Assembly: GCF_031453975.1 (NCBI RefSeq)
Contig: NZ_JAVDPW010000003.1
Coordinates: forward strand, 743,566 to 807,565
Source of the DNA: Inquilinus ginsengisoli_A
GTDB lineage: Bacteria; Pseudomonadota; Alphaproteobacteria; DSM-16000; Inquilinaceae
Length of the DNA stretch: 64,000 nt
Direction: 5' to 3'
Every line of letters starts with the position of its first letter. The first letter of the stretch is position 1. Of this stretch, positions 36,429-45,272 are shown in pieces. The notes under the pieces were generated by a model, which was not told the origin of the DNA, ran no database searches, and saw nothing but the letters and a program-made list of their open reading frames with translations. Made by a program: the position numbers and the translations under genes.

Positions 36429-36776
36429 ATGGCTTCCGGCGGCATGTCGAAGGTTCTCGATCTCACCCAGCAGCGGCGGCGTCGCGGCCGCGTCTACTTC
36501 AACCGCAGCGAGCTGGCCCAGCTCCTCGGCCTCTATTTCGACCGCGTCGCCTCGGGCGAATGGCGCGACTACGCGATCGACCACGGGGTCGGCATCGCCG
36601 TGTTCAGCGTGTTCCGGCACAGCCAGGACAAGCCGCTGTACGGAATCGCCAAGGTGATGGAGGCGCAGGAGCCGGAATACTGCGTCTATGAGGGCCGGCA
36701 TCGGGTCCGCCGCGGCCGGACCCTGGCCGATGTGCTCGACCTGTTCGAGCGGCGGCTGAAGCTGGTCCGCGACTGA
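36429..36776 (+). CDS. DUF2794 domain-containing protein
   Basis: This 115-residue protein matches DUF2794, a family common in Alphaproteobacteria: YFNRSELAQLLGLYFDRVA (about 23-41), WRDYAIDHGVGIAVFSVFRH and the C-terminal TLADVLDLFERRLKLV. Function unknown. Starts at 36429 and 36444 are both possible and neither has a strong ribosome-binding site. It is divergent from the TPR-bamB-der operon. Confidence 0.82.
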   Translation: MASGGMSKVLDLTQQRRRRGRVYFNRSELAQLLGLYFDRVASGEWRDYAIDHGVGIAVFSVFRHSQDKPLYGIAKVMEAQEPEYCVYEGRHRVRRGRTLADVLDLFERRLKLVRD

Positions 36777-36808
36777 CCGCGCCCCTTTTTCCTTTCCAGG
36801 CAGATCCC

Positions 36809-37576
36809 ATGACCGAGACCACGCTCTATTCCAGCCTGCAGGACCGTGCGGTGCTGATCACCGGCGGCGGCTCCGGCATCGGCGCGGCGCTGGTCGAGCA
36901 TTTCGCCCGTCAATACAGCCGGGTGGTGTTCTGCGACATCGACATGGATTCGTCCCGGGCGTTGGTCGAACTGCTGAAAGAGGACGGGCTGGCGGCACCG
37001 ACCTTCCTGCCCTGCGACCTGCGCGATATCGATGCGCTGCGCGCGATGGTGCGGGCGGCGGAGGCGGCGGTTGGCCCGATCCGGGTGCTGGTCAACAACG
37101 CCGGCCACGACCAGCGCCACAGCATCGACGAGGTGACGCCGGACTATTGGGACGAGCGGCTGGCGGTCAACCTGAAGCACCAGTTCTTCACGGTCCAGGC
37201 GGTGCGGGCGGCGATGCGCGACGCCGGCGGCGGCTCGGTGATCAATTTCGGCTCGATCTCGTGGCGGGCCGGGATGGGCGGGATGCCGGCCTACACCACC
37301 GCCAAGGCGGCGATCGAGGGCCTGACCCGCAGCCTGGCGCGCGATTTGGGGGCCGAGGGCATCCGAGTCAATTGCGTGCTGCCCGGCGCGGTGAAGACCG
37401 AACGGCAGGTCAAGCTCTGGTACACGCCCGAATACATCCAGAAGGTCATGGATGCGCAGTGCATCAAGGCCTTCGTCGAGCCGATCGACATCGCCCGCAT
37501 GGTCGCCTTCCTGGCCTCGGACGACGCCCGCATGTGCACGAGCCAGACCTATGTGGTGGACGGGGGGTGGATTTAA
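36809..37576 (+). CDS. SDR family oxidoreductase, D-xylose 1-dehydrogenase-like
   Basis: This 255-residue SDR has the cofactor motif TGGGSGIGAA (about 18-27), NNAGHDQRH, the catalytic SISW and YTTAK (Tyr about residue 164). Segments such as PDYWDERLAVNLKHQFFTVQ and VINFGSISW and the ending SDDARMCTSQTYVVDGGW recall the NAD-dependent D-xylose 1-dehydrogenase (XylB type) of Caulobacter. Closely related SDRs act on other aldoses such as L-fucose. It follows the DUF2794 gene by 32 bases. Substrate is an inference. Confidence 0.85.
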   Translation: MTETTLYSSLQDRAVLITGGGSGIGAALVEHFARQYSRVVFCDIDMDSSRALVELLKEDGLAAPTFLPCDLRDIDALRAMVRAAEAAVGPIRVLVNNAGHDQRHSIDEVTPDYWDERLAVNLKHQFFTVQAVRAAMRDAGGGSVINFGSISWRAGMGGMPAYTTAKAAIEGLTRSLARDLGAEGIRVNCVLPGAVKTERQVKLWYTPEYIQKVMDAQCIKAFVEPIDIARMVAFLASDDARMCTSQTYVVDGGWI

Positions 37577-37614
37577 CGGAGCGGCTGCGTGAGATCGCGA
37601 GTCCGGTATTTTTT

Positions 37615-37704
37615 TGTCATTGCCCGGCTTGACCGGGCAATCCAGGGCCATCGAGAACTGCTCTTGCCGCCCCTGGATGCCACGGTCAAGCCGTGGCATG
37701 ACAG
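37615..37704. repeat. REP-like palindromic element
   Basis: TGTCATTGCCCGGCTTGACC opens the element, with ATCCAGGGCCAT in the left half, CCCCTGGATGCCACGGT in the right half and GTGGCATGACAG at the end. It is in the gap between the convergent SDR genes and belongs to the same family as 1563, 30692, 47501 and 49230. Confidence 0.8.
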
Positions 37705-37801
37705 CTAAATAAACTGTGTCCCCTCAACACTTCTCTCACTGATTGTCCTGGCCAGAACTCGCCCGTATTGAGCCGCCGAATGGTGTCGTCATCGCGGAGC
37801 C

Positions 37802-38560
37802 TCACGCCTGCGACGAATACCCTCCATCCACCGGGATTGCGGCGCCGGTGACGAAGTCAGAGGCGCGGCTCGACAGGTAGACCGCGGTGCCGGCCAGGTC
37901 GTCGGGCACGCCCCAGCGGCCGGCGGGGGTGCGGGCCAGCACCCGCTCGTTCAGCCCGGGCACCTGGACGCGGCCCTGTTGCGTCAGCTCCGTGTCGATC
38001 CAGCCGGGCAGGATGGCGTTGACCTGGATGCCGTGCTCGGCCCAGGCGGTGGCGCAGGCCTTGGTGAACTGCACCACGCCGCCCTTGCTGGCGCTGTAGG
38101 GCGCGGCGAAGGAGGCGCCGAAGATCGAGGTCATCGACCCGATGTTGACGATCTTGCCGGCGCGCTGGCACTGCAGGGTGGGGAACACCGCCATCGAGGC
38201 CAGGAAGGTGCTGGTCAGGTTGGCGTCGATCAGCGCCCGCCACTCCTCCAGCGAATAGTCCTGCGGCGGCTTGCGCCAGTTGGTGCCGGCGTTGTTGACC
38301 AGGATGTCGATGCGGCCATGGCGCTGCAGCGCCGCCTCGGCGAAGCCCCGGCAATCCGCCTCGACGGTCACGTCGGCGATCGCCGCCGAGGCGGTGGCGC
38401 CGGTGGCCGCCAGTTCCGCCACCGCCCGCTCGGTCTTCGCGGCGTCCCGGCCGACCAGCATCAGCGCCGCGCCGGCCGAGGCCAGGCCGCGGGCGATGCC
38501 CAGGCCGATTCCGCCGTTGCCGCCGGTGACGATGGCGACTTTCCCCGAGAGGTCGAACAT
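37802..38560 (-). CDS. SDR family oxidoreductase
   Basis: This 252-residue SDR has TGGNGGIGLGIA (about 12-23), NNAGTNWRK, the catalytic IGSMTS and YSASKGG (Tyr about residue 154), and ends in GAAIPVDGGYSS. It resembles gluconate 5-dehydrogenase or 2-deoxygluconate dehydrogenase-type SDRs, but the substrate is not certain. An alternative ATG at 38587 overlaps the stop of the upstream regulator gene by ATGA. It is the last gene of the seven-gene operon that begins with the class IV transaminase. Confidence 0.85.
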   Translation of the reverse strand: MFDLSGKVAIVTGGNGGIGLGIARGLASAGAALMLVGRDAAKTERAVAELAATGATASAAIADVTVEADCRGFAEAALQRHGRIDILVNNAGTNWRKPPQDYSLEEWRALIDANLTSTFLASMAVFPTLQCQRAGKIVNIGSMTSIFGASFAAPYSASKGGVVQFTKACATAWAEHGIQVNAILPGWIDTELTQQGRVQVPGLNERVLARTPAGRWGVPDDLAGTAVYLSSRASDFVTGAAIPVDGGYSSQA

Positions 38561-38583
38561 GAGTCCTGCTGCTCCTGAAACCG

Positions 38584-39240
38584 TCATGGGCCTGCGGGCG
38601 CGCCCGCCTGCTCCTCGAGGATGCGTTGCTTGATGATCTCGCGCAGGGTCTGCGCCAGGTTCGGGGTGGCGCTCGAGCACATCACCATGATCACGCATGG
38701 GGCATCGCCGACCGAGAGGTAGCCGTGCTTCATAGTGCTGTCGAGATAGACGCTGTCGCCGGGTTCCAGTTCGATCGGCTCGTAATAGTCGCTGTAGAGG
38801 CGCATCCGCCCCTGCAGCACCTCCACGAACTCCTCGCCGACATGCGAGCTCAGGCCCCCCATCTGCTCGGGCTCGGTGGCGCGCACCTCGATGCGGATCG
38901 GGATGATCCGCTTGTGGGCGACGTCGGAGCACAGATAGGTGTAGCTGTAGAATTCGGTGTCCAGCCGCTGGCCCTCATGCTGGCGGCTGACGCTGCGCCG
39001 GGCCACCACCACGGGCGGGCTGCTGGCCTCGCCGGGCGAGAACAGGTCAGCGATCTCCACGCCCAGGCCGCGGGCCAGCTGCAGGATCTTGTCGTAGGTC
39101 GGCGACAGCAGGCCGTTCTCGATCTTCGACAGGGTCGAGGCGGCGATGCCGGTCATCCCAGCCACCTCGGCCAGGGTCCAGCCGTGATGGGCGCGGCGTT
39201 CGCGCAGCAGGCGGCCGAGCGGCGGCAGGTCGTCGGTCAT
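38584..39240 (-). CDS. XRE family regulator with C-terminal cupin domain
   Basis: This 218-residue protein has an N-terminal XRE helix-turn-helix (TLAEVAGMTGIAASTLSKIE, about 22-41) and a C-terminal cupin (SSHVGEEFVEVLQGRMRLYS; ELEPGDSVYLDSTMKHGYLS). This architecture is that of PuuR-like regulators of polyamine and amino-acid catabolism. It is encoded downstream of the PotDABC-type transporter genes, so it is probably the local regulator. The 30-bp palindrome at 44160 is a candidate target. Confidence 0.9.
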   Translation of the reverse strand: MTDDLPPLGRLLRERRAHHGWTLAEVAGMTGIAASTLSKIENGLLSPTYDKILQLARGLGVEIADLFSPGEASSPPVVVARRSVSRQHEGQRLDTEFYSYTYLCSDVAHKRIIPIRIEVRATEPEQMGGLSSHVGEEFVEVLQGRMRLYSDYYEPIELEPGDSVYLDSTMKHGYLSVGDAPCVIMVMCSSATPNLAQTLREIIKQRILEEQAGAPAGP

Positions 39241-39290
39241 GGCGCGGCCTCGATCATCCGGTGGAGAATCCCTCCAGGGTTCCTGGCGGC

Positions 39291-40088
39291 TCATCGGCGG
39301 GCCGCCATGCTGTCCTTCAACGATAGCGCGCCCAGCACCGCAAGCGACATCGTCGCCAGCAGCACCAGCGACACCAGGGCGTTGACCTCGGGGGTGAAGC
39401 CCACCCGCATCATCGCCCACAGCCGGATCGGCAGGGTGGCGTCGCCGCCGACCAGGAAGAAGGTCACCAAAGTCTCGTCGAAGGACAACGTGAAGGCCAG
39501 CAGCGCGCCGGTGACGATGGCCGAGCGCAGCTGCGGCAGCACCACGAACAGGAAGGTCTGCAGCCCGGTGGCGCCGAGGTCGAGCGACGCCTCGATCTGG
39601 CTGGCCTCCAGGCTGTCCAGCCGCACCGTGACCATGCGGTAGATGATCGCCAGCACCAGCACCGTGTGGCCGATGGTGACGGTGATCAGGCTGCGCTCGA
39701 TGCCCAGCTCGCGGAATGCCACCAAGAGCGAGATGCCGGTGATGATGCCGGGCAGCACGAAGGGCAGGAAGATCACGAACTCGACGTAGGGCCGGCCGCG
39801 CCGGGTCCCGGTCTTCATGTACCAGGCCAGGCCGAGGGCCAGGACCAGCGCCATCAGCACCGCCGCGGCGGCGACCAGCAGGGTGTGGCCCAGCGCCGCC
39901 AGCATCCCCGGGTTGTCGGTCAGCCCGGCATACCAGTGCAGGCTGAAGCTGGACCAGTCGATCGACTGGCCCTTGAGGTCGAAGAACGAGCTCAGCACCA
40001 CCGCCAGCGCCGGCCCGTACAGCACGGCGAAGACCAGGGCGGCCACCAGCCACAGGGCGGCGATGGCGATCCGTTCCGGCGCGGTCAT
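39291..40088 (-). CDS. ABC transporter permease (PotC/YdcV-like)
   Basis: This 265-residue inner-membrane protein has about six hydrophobic segments (IAALWLVAALVFAVLYGPAL at the N-terminus) and the EAA-type loop SLEASQIEASLDLGATGLQT. The start overlaps the stop of the preceding permease by four bases. It matches the second permease of polyamine/opine-type ABC importers. Confidence 0.92.
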   Translation of the reverse strand: MTAPERIAIAALWLVAALVFAVLYGPALAVVLSSFFDLKGQSIDWSSFSLHWYAGLTDNPGMLAALGHTLLVAAAAVLMALVLALGLAWYMKTGTRRGRPYVEFVIFLPFVLPGIITGISLLVAFRELGIERSLITVTIGHTVLVLAIIYRMVTVRLDSLEASQIEASLDLGATGLQTFLFVVLPQLRSAIVTGALLAFTLSFDETLVTFFLVGGDATLPIRLWAMMRVGFTPEVNALVSLVLLATMSLAVLGALSLKDSMAARR

Positions 40089-40999
40089 TTCACCCTCGCA
40101 CGGCGGGACACGAGCGCGGCGGCGCCGATGATGGCGACCACGGCCAGCAGCAGCACCACGGCCAGCGCGGCGCCGAACGGCCAGTTGAAGGCCATGCCGA
40201 ACTGGCTCCAGATCGCGCGGCCGAAGGTGAAGCCCTGGTTGCCGCCGACCATCTGCGGCGTCAGGAAGTCGCCCAGCGCCAGCACCATCACGAACAGCCC
40301 GCCGACGATCGATCCCGGCAGGCTCAGCGGCAGGACCACGGTCAGGAAGGTCTGGCCCGGCCGGGCGCCGAGATCGGCGGAGGCTGCGGCCAGCGATGGC
40401 GGGATCCGCTCCAGCGACAAGAAGATCGGCAGGATGGCGTAGGGCAGGTAGATCACCGCCATGGTGATCATCACCGCGGTCTGGTTGAACAGGAACAGCT
40501 TGCTCGGCGCGTCGAGGATGCCGGTCGTCACCAGGGCCCAGTTGAGGAAGCCGTTGTAGCCCAGGATGCCGCGCATCGCGTAGATCTTGACGATGTAGTT
40601 CATCGCCAGCGGGATCACGCTGAACAGCAGCATGAAGTAGCGGATCCGGCCCTCCAGCCGCCAGATCAGATAGGCGATGATGTAGCCGAAGACGAGGCCG
40701 ACCGCGGCGACGATGCCGGCCAGTTGCAGGGTGCCGAGGAAGACCCTGATATAGCTCGGCTGCGCCAGGAAGGCGGCGTAGTTGCCCAGGGTGAATTCAT
40801 GCTCGACCTGGCCGTCGGCCATCGACCAGAAGCTGGTGGTCAGGAAGGCGACCAGCGGCGCCAGGATCAGCAGCGCCGGCAGGCCGTAGACCGCCAGCCG
40901 CGGCAGCCAGCGACCCAGGGTACGAACGGTGGGCGAGGTGGCGCGCAGCGGGTCGTGGCGGCCCGAGGCGGGAAGGGCGTCGGCCATGGCCATCCTCAC
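40085..40999 (-). CDS. ABC transporter permease (PotB/YdcU-like)
   Basis: This 304-residue permease contains the hydrophobic segment LAVYGLPALLILAPLVAFLT and the EAA-type loop RIPPSLAAASADLGARPGQT. The GTG at 40999 gives a GTGA overlap with the ATPase stop; ATGs at 40993 and 40987 are alternatives. It is the first of the two permeases in the PotDABC-like set. Confidence 0.9.
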   Translation of the reverse strand: MRMAMADALPASGRHDPLRATSPTVRTLGRWLPRLAVYGLPALLILAPLVAFLTTSFWSMADGQVEHEFTLGNYAAFLAQPSYIRVFLGTLQLAGIVAAVGLVFGYIIAYLIWRLEGRIRYFMLLFSVIPLAMNYIVKIYAMRGILGYNGFLNWALVTTGILDAPSKLFLFNQTAVMITMAVIYLPYAILPIFLSLERIPPSLAAASADLGARPGQTFLTVVLPLSLPGSIVGGLFVMVLALGDFLTPQMVGGNQGFTFGRAIWSQFGMAFNWPFGAALAVVLLLAVVAIIGAAALVSRRARVK

Positions 41000-42048
41000 G
41001 CGCCCAGCACGCTGACATCGGCGTCGGACCAGAACACCGAGATCGGGTCGCCGACATCGGCGCGGCCGTCGAACTCCGGCGTCGGCAGGCGGATCTTGAC
41101 GCTGTGCGCCTGATCGCCACCGAGGCGCACCACGATCTGGGTGGTGGCGCCCAGGAAGGTCAGGCTCTCCACCGCGCCGGTCGCCGACCGCCGTTCCGCG
41201 CCGGGTCGCAGGCTCAGGCTCTCCGGCCGGATGGCGACGGCGGTCGGGCGACCGGTCGCCGCCAGCACGTGCCGGCCCAGCGGGCTGTCGACCGCCGATC
41301 TGCCGGCGGCCTGGGCCGGCAGCAGGTTGTTCTCGCCGAAGAACCTGGCGACGAACTCGCTGCGCGGCCGGTAGTAGATCTCCTTCGGCGTGCCGACCTG
41401 CTCGACCCTGCCATGGTCCATGACCACGATGCGATCGGACATGGCGATCGCCTCCTCCTGGTCATGGGTGATGAAGACGAAGGTGGTGCGGATGCGGCGC
41501 TGCAGGTCCTTCAGGAACTCCTGCATCGACCGGCGCAGCCCCGCATCCAGCGCCGCCAGGGGCTCGTCCAGCAGCACCACGCGCGGCTCGCAGATGATGG
41601 CGCGGGCCAGCGCCACGCGCTGGCGCTGGCCGCCGCTCAGCTCGCCGGGATGGCGGCCGGCCTTGTCGGCCAGGCCGACCACCGCCAGCGCCTCGGCCAC
41701 CCGCCGGTCCACCTCCGCCTTCGGCCGGCGCCGCATGCGCAGCCCGTAGCCGACATTGCGGGCCACGGTCATATGCGGGAACAGCGCATAGTCCTGGAAC
41801 ACCGTGTTGAACGGCCGCCGGAAGATCGGCGTGTCGGTGATATCCGTCCCATCAAGCAGTATCCGGCCGGTGCTCGGGGCGGTGAAGCCGCCGAGCATCC
41901 GCAGGATCGTGGTCTTGCCCGAGCCGGACGGGCCCAGGATGGTCAGGAACTCACCGTCGCCGATCTCCAGGTCGAAGGGCTGCAGCACGGTGACCGCGCC
42001 GTAGGATTTGCCGATGCCGGCAAGGCGGATGAGGCTTCGGAATGTCAT
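40996..42048 (-). CDS. ABC transporter ATP-binding protein (PotA-like)
   Basis: This 350-residue ATPase has Walker A GPSGSGKTTIL (about 39-49), the Q-loop NTVFQDYALFPHMTV, signature LSGGQRQRVALARAI, Walker B VVLLDEPLAALDAGL and ITHDQEEAIAMS. A C-terminal TOBE domain follows (about 280-345). It belongs to the spermidine/putrescine/iron family. It sits 32 bases after the binding-protein gene. Confidence 0.94.
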   Translation of the reverse strand: MTFRSLIRLAGIGKSYGAVTVLQPFDLEIGDGEFLTILGPSGSGKTTILRMLGGFTAPSTGRILLDGTDITDTPIFRRPFNTVFQDYALFPHMTVARNVGYGLRMRRRPKAEVDRRVAEALAVVGLADKAGRHPGELSGGQRQRVALARAIICEPRVVLLDEPLAALDAGLRRSMQEFLKDLQRRIRTTFVFITHDQEEAIAMSDRIVVMDHGRVEQVGTPKEIYYRPRSEFVARFFGENNLLPAQAAGRSAVDSPLGRHVLAATGRPTAVAIRPESLSLRPGAERRSATGAVESLTFLGATTQIVVRLGGDQAHSVKIRLPTPEFDGRADVGDPISVFWSDADVSVLGA

Positions 42049-42080
42049 GGCGGCCCTCTCTGACGGCCCAGGCGTGACGA

Positions 42081-43118
42081 TCAGTTGGCCGGCGTGGCCT
42101 TGATCTCGTTCCACAGGTCGATGCGCTTGGAGAAGCTTTCCGGCGCCTGCAGGAACACCAGCTTGTCGGCATAGGTCAGGCCGATCGCGGCATTCGCCGA
42201 GGCGTCGGTGGTGTTGCCGTAGCCGGTCTTCTCGCTGATGTAGGTGCCGACCCGGCTGTCCAGCATCGCGTCGATCCAGGCGTGGGCCAAGGCGGGGTCG
42301 CGGGCGCCGGCGCTGATCGCCCAGCAGTCGATCCAGCCGATCGCGCCCTCTTTCGGGATCACCAGCGCGGCGTCGATGCCCTTCTTCTGCAGCTGCGGCA
42401 CCTGCGGCTCGCCCATCGACATCATCAGGTCGATGCCGCCCTGGGCGAAGATGCTGACGCCGTCGTCGAAGCCTGCATAGTAGGACAGCACGGTGCGCTT
42501 CTGGTCGATCAGCTTGGCCTTGATCGCGGCGAACTGGTCGTCGGTCAGGTTGAACGGGTCCTTGTAGCCCAGGGCCAGCGCCGTGGTGACGATGGCGTTG
42601 TTGGCGTCGTCCATCGCCAGCACCCGGCCGGCATATTTGTCGTCCCACAGCACCGACCAGCTGTCGGGCGGGGTCGGGAACGCCTTCTTGTCGTAGATCA
42701 GCGGGATCGAGCCCCAGGCGAAGGGCACGGCATAGGTCTTGCCGTCGAACACGATGGCCGAGACGTCGCGGAAGGCCGGCAGCAGGTTGGCGGCGTTGGG
42801 GATCTTCGACAGGTCTACCGGCTGGACCAGCTTCTCCTGCACCAACCGCTTGTAGGATGAGGTCTCGATGGCGATGACGTCGTAGTCGTCGCCCTTGCTG
42901 GCGGTCATCTTGGCGAAGATCTCGTCGACGCTGCCGGTGTAGGTGATCTTCACCGTGGCGCCGGTCTTCTTCTCGAAGGCCTCGACCCAGGGGGCGTCGG
43001 CATAGCCCTCCCAGGTCAGGATGCGCAGCTCCTTGTCCGCCGCCAGGGCAGGCAGGGCCGGGAGTGCGCTCAGCGCCGTGAGGATGCCGGCGCCCAGGAC
43101 GAGGTTGCGTCTGTGCAT
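42081..43118 (-). CDS. Polyamine-type ABC transporter solute-binding protein (PotD-like)
   Basis: This 345-residue protein has a signal peptide (MHRRNLVLGAGILTALSALP, cleavage near ALAAD) and the PotD/F opening ELRILTWEGYADAPWVEAFE. Family members bind polyamines, opines and related amines. The partner ATPase and permeases follow immediately, and the (R)-amine-transaminase-like gene is directly upstream in the same orientation. Confidence 0.92.
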   Translation of the reverse strand: MHRRNLVLGAGILTALSALPALPALAADKELRILTWEGYADAPWVEAFEKKTGATVKITYTGSVDEIFAKMTASKGDDYDVIAIETSSYKRLVQEKLVQPVDLSKIPNAANLLPAFRDVSAIVFDGKTYAVPFAWGSIPLIYDKKAFPTPPDSWSVLWDDKYAGRVLAMDDANNAIVTTALALGYKDPFNLTDDQFAAIKAKLIDQKRTVLSYYAGFDDGVSIFAQGGIDLMMSMGEPQVPQLQKKGIDAALVIPKEGAIGWIDCWAISAGARDPALAHAWIDAMLDSRVGTYISEKTGYGNTTDASANAAIGLTYADKLVFLQAPESFSKRIDLWNEIKATPAN

Positions 43119-43155
43119 GATGGTGCCTCCTGTTCGGTTTTTCTTGTGGTCCGCG

Positions 43156-44100
43156 TCAGATCGCGGCGGCGCCGAGCGGATGGTCGGCGTCGGCGTAGTT
43201 CACCGGCGTGCGGTGCCAGCCGGCGGCATGCTTCTCCCAGTACAGGCTCTTCAGCCGGGTGCTGACCGGCCCGGGCCGGTCGTTGGCCATGATGTGGCCG
43301 CCGACCCGCGACACCGGCATGACGCCGCCGGCGGTGGTGGTGCAGAACATCTCGTCGGCCTGCAGCAAATCCTCGCGGCGCAGCGGCGCGATCCGGGCGG
43401 GCAGGCCGATCTCTTCGCACAGCTCCAGCACCGACCAGCGGGTGATGCCCTCCAGCGAGCCGCGGTCGGGGGTCGACACCACGCCGTCGCGCACGGTGAA
43501 GACGTTGAAGCCCGGGCCTTCGGTGACGAAGCCTTCGGCGTCCAGCAGCACCGCGGTGTCGGCGCCCTGGTCATGGGCCTCCAGCAGGCCGCGGGTCAGG
43601 TCGCCCCACTGGTAGTTCTTCACCGTCGGGTCGACCGAGGCAGCGCCCACCCGCGGGATCGAGGCGATGTGCAGATGCGCCCCGCGCTCCTGCACCGCCG
43701 GCGGGATGACGTCGATCCAGGGGATGGCGTAGGCGACGAAGGCGTTGTCGCAATCGGCCGGCCGGCGCGACCCGAAGACACGGGGCCGGCCGCGGGTGCA
43801 GATCATGGCGACATAGGCGTCGCGCAGCCCGGACAGGGCGACGCAGCGCGCCACGATGGTGGCGATCCCCGCCCGGTCATGCGGCGGCGCCAGCCGCATC
43901 GCGGCCAGCGACCGTTCGAACCGGTCGAGATGGTCGGCAAGGCGGAAGAAGCCGCCATCCCGCACATGCACCACGTCGTAGGTGACGTCGGACCGGGTGA
44001 AGCCCCAGTCCAGCACCGAGATCCTGGCCTCGGAAGCCGGCACATAGGCGCCGCCGACGAAGGCCGCGCCGCCCGAGAAATCCTGTCCGCCCGTCGTCAT
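43156..44100 (-). CDS. Class IV PLP aminotransferase, (R)-amine transaminase-like
   Basis: This 314-residue fold-type-IV transaminase has the PLP-lysine motif VKNYQWGDL (Lys about residue 161). Several segments recall (R)-selective amine:pyruvate transaminases such as the Arthrobacter enzyme: LDWGFTRSDVTYDVVHV followed by FRLADHLDRF, then TEGPGFNVF and a C-terminal GPVSTRLKSLYWEKH. D-amino acid and branched-chain transaminases are the alternatives. It is the first gene of the operon encoding a polyamine-type importer, so it likely deaminates an imported amine. Substrate and stereochemistry are inferred. Confidence 0.83.
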   Translation of the reverse strand: MTTGGQDFSGGAAFVGGAYVPASEARISVLDWGFTRSDVTYDVVHVRDGGFFRLADHLDRFERSLAAMRLAPPHDRAGIATIVARCVALSGLRDAYVAMICTRGRPRVFGSRRPADCDNAFVAYAIPWIDVIPPAVQERGAHLHIASIPRVGAASVDPTVKNYQWGDLTRGLLEAHDQGADTAVLLDAEGFVTEGPGFNVFTVRDGVVSTPDRGSLEGITRWSVLELCEEIGLPARIAPLRREDLLQADEMFCTTTAGGVMPVSRVGGHIMANDRPGPVSTRLKSLYWEKHAAGWHRTPVNYADADHPLGAAAI

Positions 44101-44159
44101 CGCCGCCCCGCTGCCATCTTTCGATTTCGTGCAGCATGCGCAACGAGTATCTCATTGGC

Positions 44160-44189
44160 AATGGAAATTTCGTATACGAACTTTCCATT
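44160..44189. promoter_or_regulatory. 30-bp near-perfect palindrome in divergent promoter
   Basis: The left arm AATGGAAATTTCGTA (44160-44174) and the right arm TACGAACTTTCCATT (44175-44189) are reverse complements with one mismatch. It lies between the divergent transaminase operon and the aldo/keto reductase gene. The centre contains TTCGTATACGAA. The XRE-cupin regulator of the minus-strand operon is the most likely binding protein. Confidence 0.75.
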
Positions 44190-44254
44190 GACTCTTCGGA
44201 AATCGGCGTCACAGTCTGCCGACCGATCGCGGCAAGAAGCAGGGAAGCGCACAG

Positions 44255-45241
44255 ATGGTGGCAGCAACGGACACGGCCAGGCTGGGCCCGACAGGGCTGA
44301 CGGTGACGCGGCTCGGCCTCGGCACGGCGCCGCTCGGCGGGCTCTACGCGCCGGTCGAGGAAGGGCAGGCGGAGGAGACCATCGCCAAGGCCTGGGACCT
44401 CGGCCTGCGCTTCTTCGACACCGCGCCGCAATACGGCAACGGACTGTCGGAGCGCCGGCTGGGCCGCTTCCTGGCCGGCAAGCCGCGCGACAGCTACGTG
44501 CTGGCGACCAAGGTCGGCCGGCTGCTGCGGGTGCCGGAGCGGGCGGAGGGCGAGGACGCCTACTACAAGGGCACTCCGCCGGAGCGCCCGGTGTTCGATT
44601 TCAGCTATGACGGCGTGATGCGGTCGCTGGAGGAAAGCCTGGAGCGGCTGGGCACCGACCGGGTCGACGTGCTGCACATCCACGATCCCGACAGCCACTA
44701 CGACGACGCCATCGACGGCGCCCACCGGGCCCTCGACAAGCTGCGCGCCGATGGGGTGATCGGCGCGGTCGGCGCCGGCATGAACCAGGCCGAGATGCTG
44801 GCCCGCTTCGCCCGCGCCGGCCGGTTCGACTGCTTCCTGCTGGCCGGCCGCTACACGCTGCTGGAGCAGGACTCGCTCGATGATTTCATGCCGCTGTGCG
44901 AGGCGCGCGGCATCGGCGTGATCATCGGCGGCGTCTACAACAGCGGCATCCTGGCCAACCCCAATGCCGGGGCGAAGTTCAACTATCAGGACGCCGACCC
45001 GGCGCTGATCGTCCGGGCCCAGGCGCTGGACGCGGTGTGCCGGCGCCACGACGTGCCGCTGAAGGCCGCGGCGATCCAGTTCCCGACGGCGCATCCCGCC
45101 GTCGCCTCGATCCTGACCGGCGCCCGCACCGCGGCCGAGCTGGTCGAGAACGAGGAGCTGTTCCGCCACCCGATCCCGGCCGACCTGTGGGCCGAGCTGC
45201 GCGCCGAAGGCCTGATCGCCCCGGGCGCGCCCACGCCATGA
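44255..45241 (+). CDS. Aldo/keto reductase (aldose 1-dehydrogenase type)
   Basis: This 328-residue AKR has the catalytic region FFDTAPQYGNGLSERRLG (Asp, Tyr), Lys in LATKVG and VDVLHIHDPDSHYDDAIDGA (His in the tetrad position). The sequence after that, with GGVYNSGILANPNAGAKFNY, is typical of D-threo-aldose/L-fucose dehydrogenases and pyridoxal 4-dehydrogenase. AGGGA lies upstream of the ATG. The next gene is a FucU-type mutarotase, which favours an aldose such as L-fucose as substrate. Confidence 0.85.
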   Translation: MVAATDTARLGPTGLTVTRLGLGTAPLGGLYAPVEEGQAEETIAKAWDLGLRFFDTAPQYGNGLSERRLGRFLAGKPRDSYVLATKVGRLLRVPERAEGEDAYYKGTPPERPVFDFSYDGVMRSLEESLERLGTDRVDVLHIHDPDSHYDDAIDGAHRALDKLRADGVIGAVGAGMNQAEMLARFARAGRFDCFLLAGRYTLLEQDSLDDFMPLCEARGIGVIIGGVYNSGILANPNAGAKFNYQDADPALIVRAQALDAVCRRHDVPLKAAAIQFPTAHPAVASILTGARTAAELVENEELFRHPIPADLWAELRAEGLIAPGAPTP

Positions 45242-45272
45242 ACCACCCCCATCGAGACGAAGGATCGACCCC

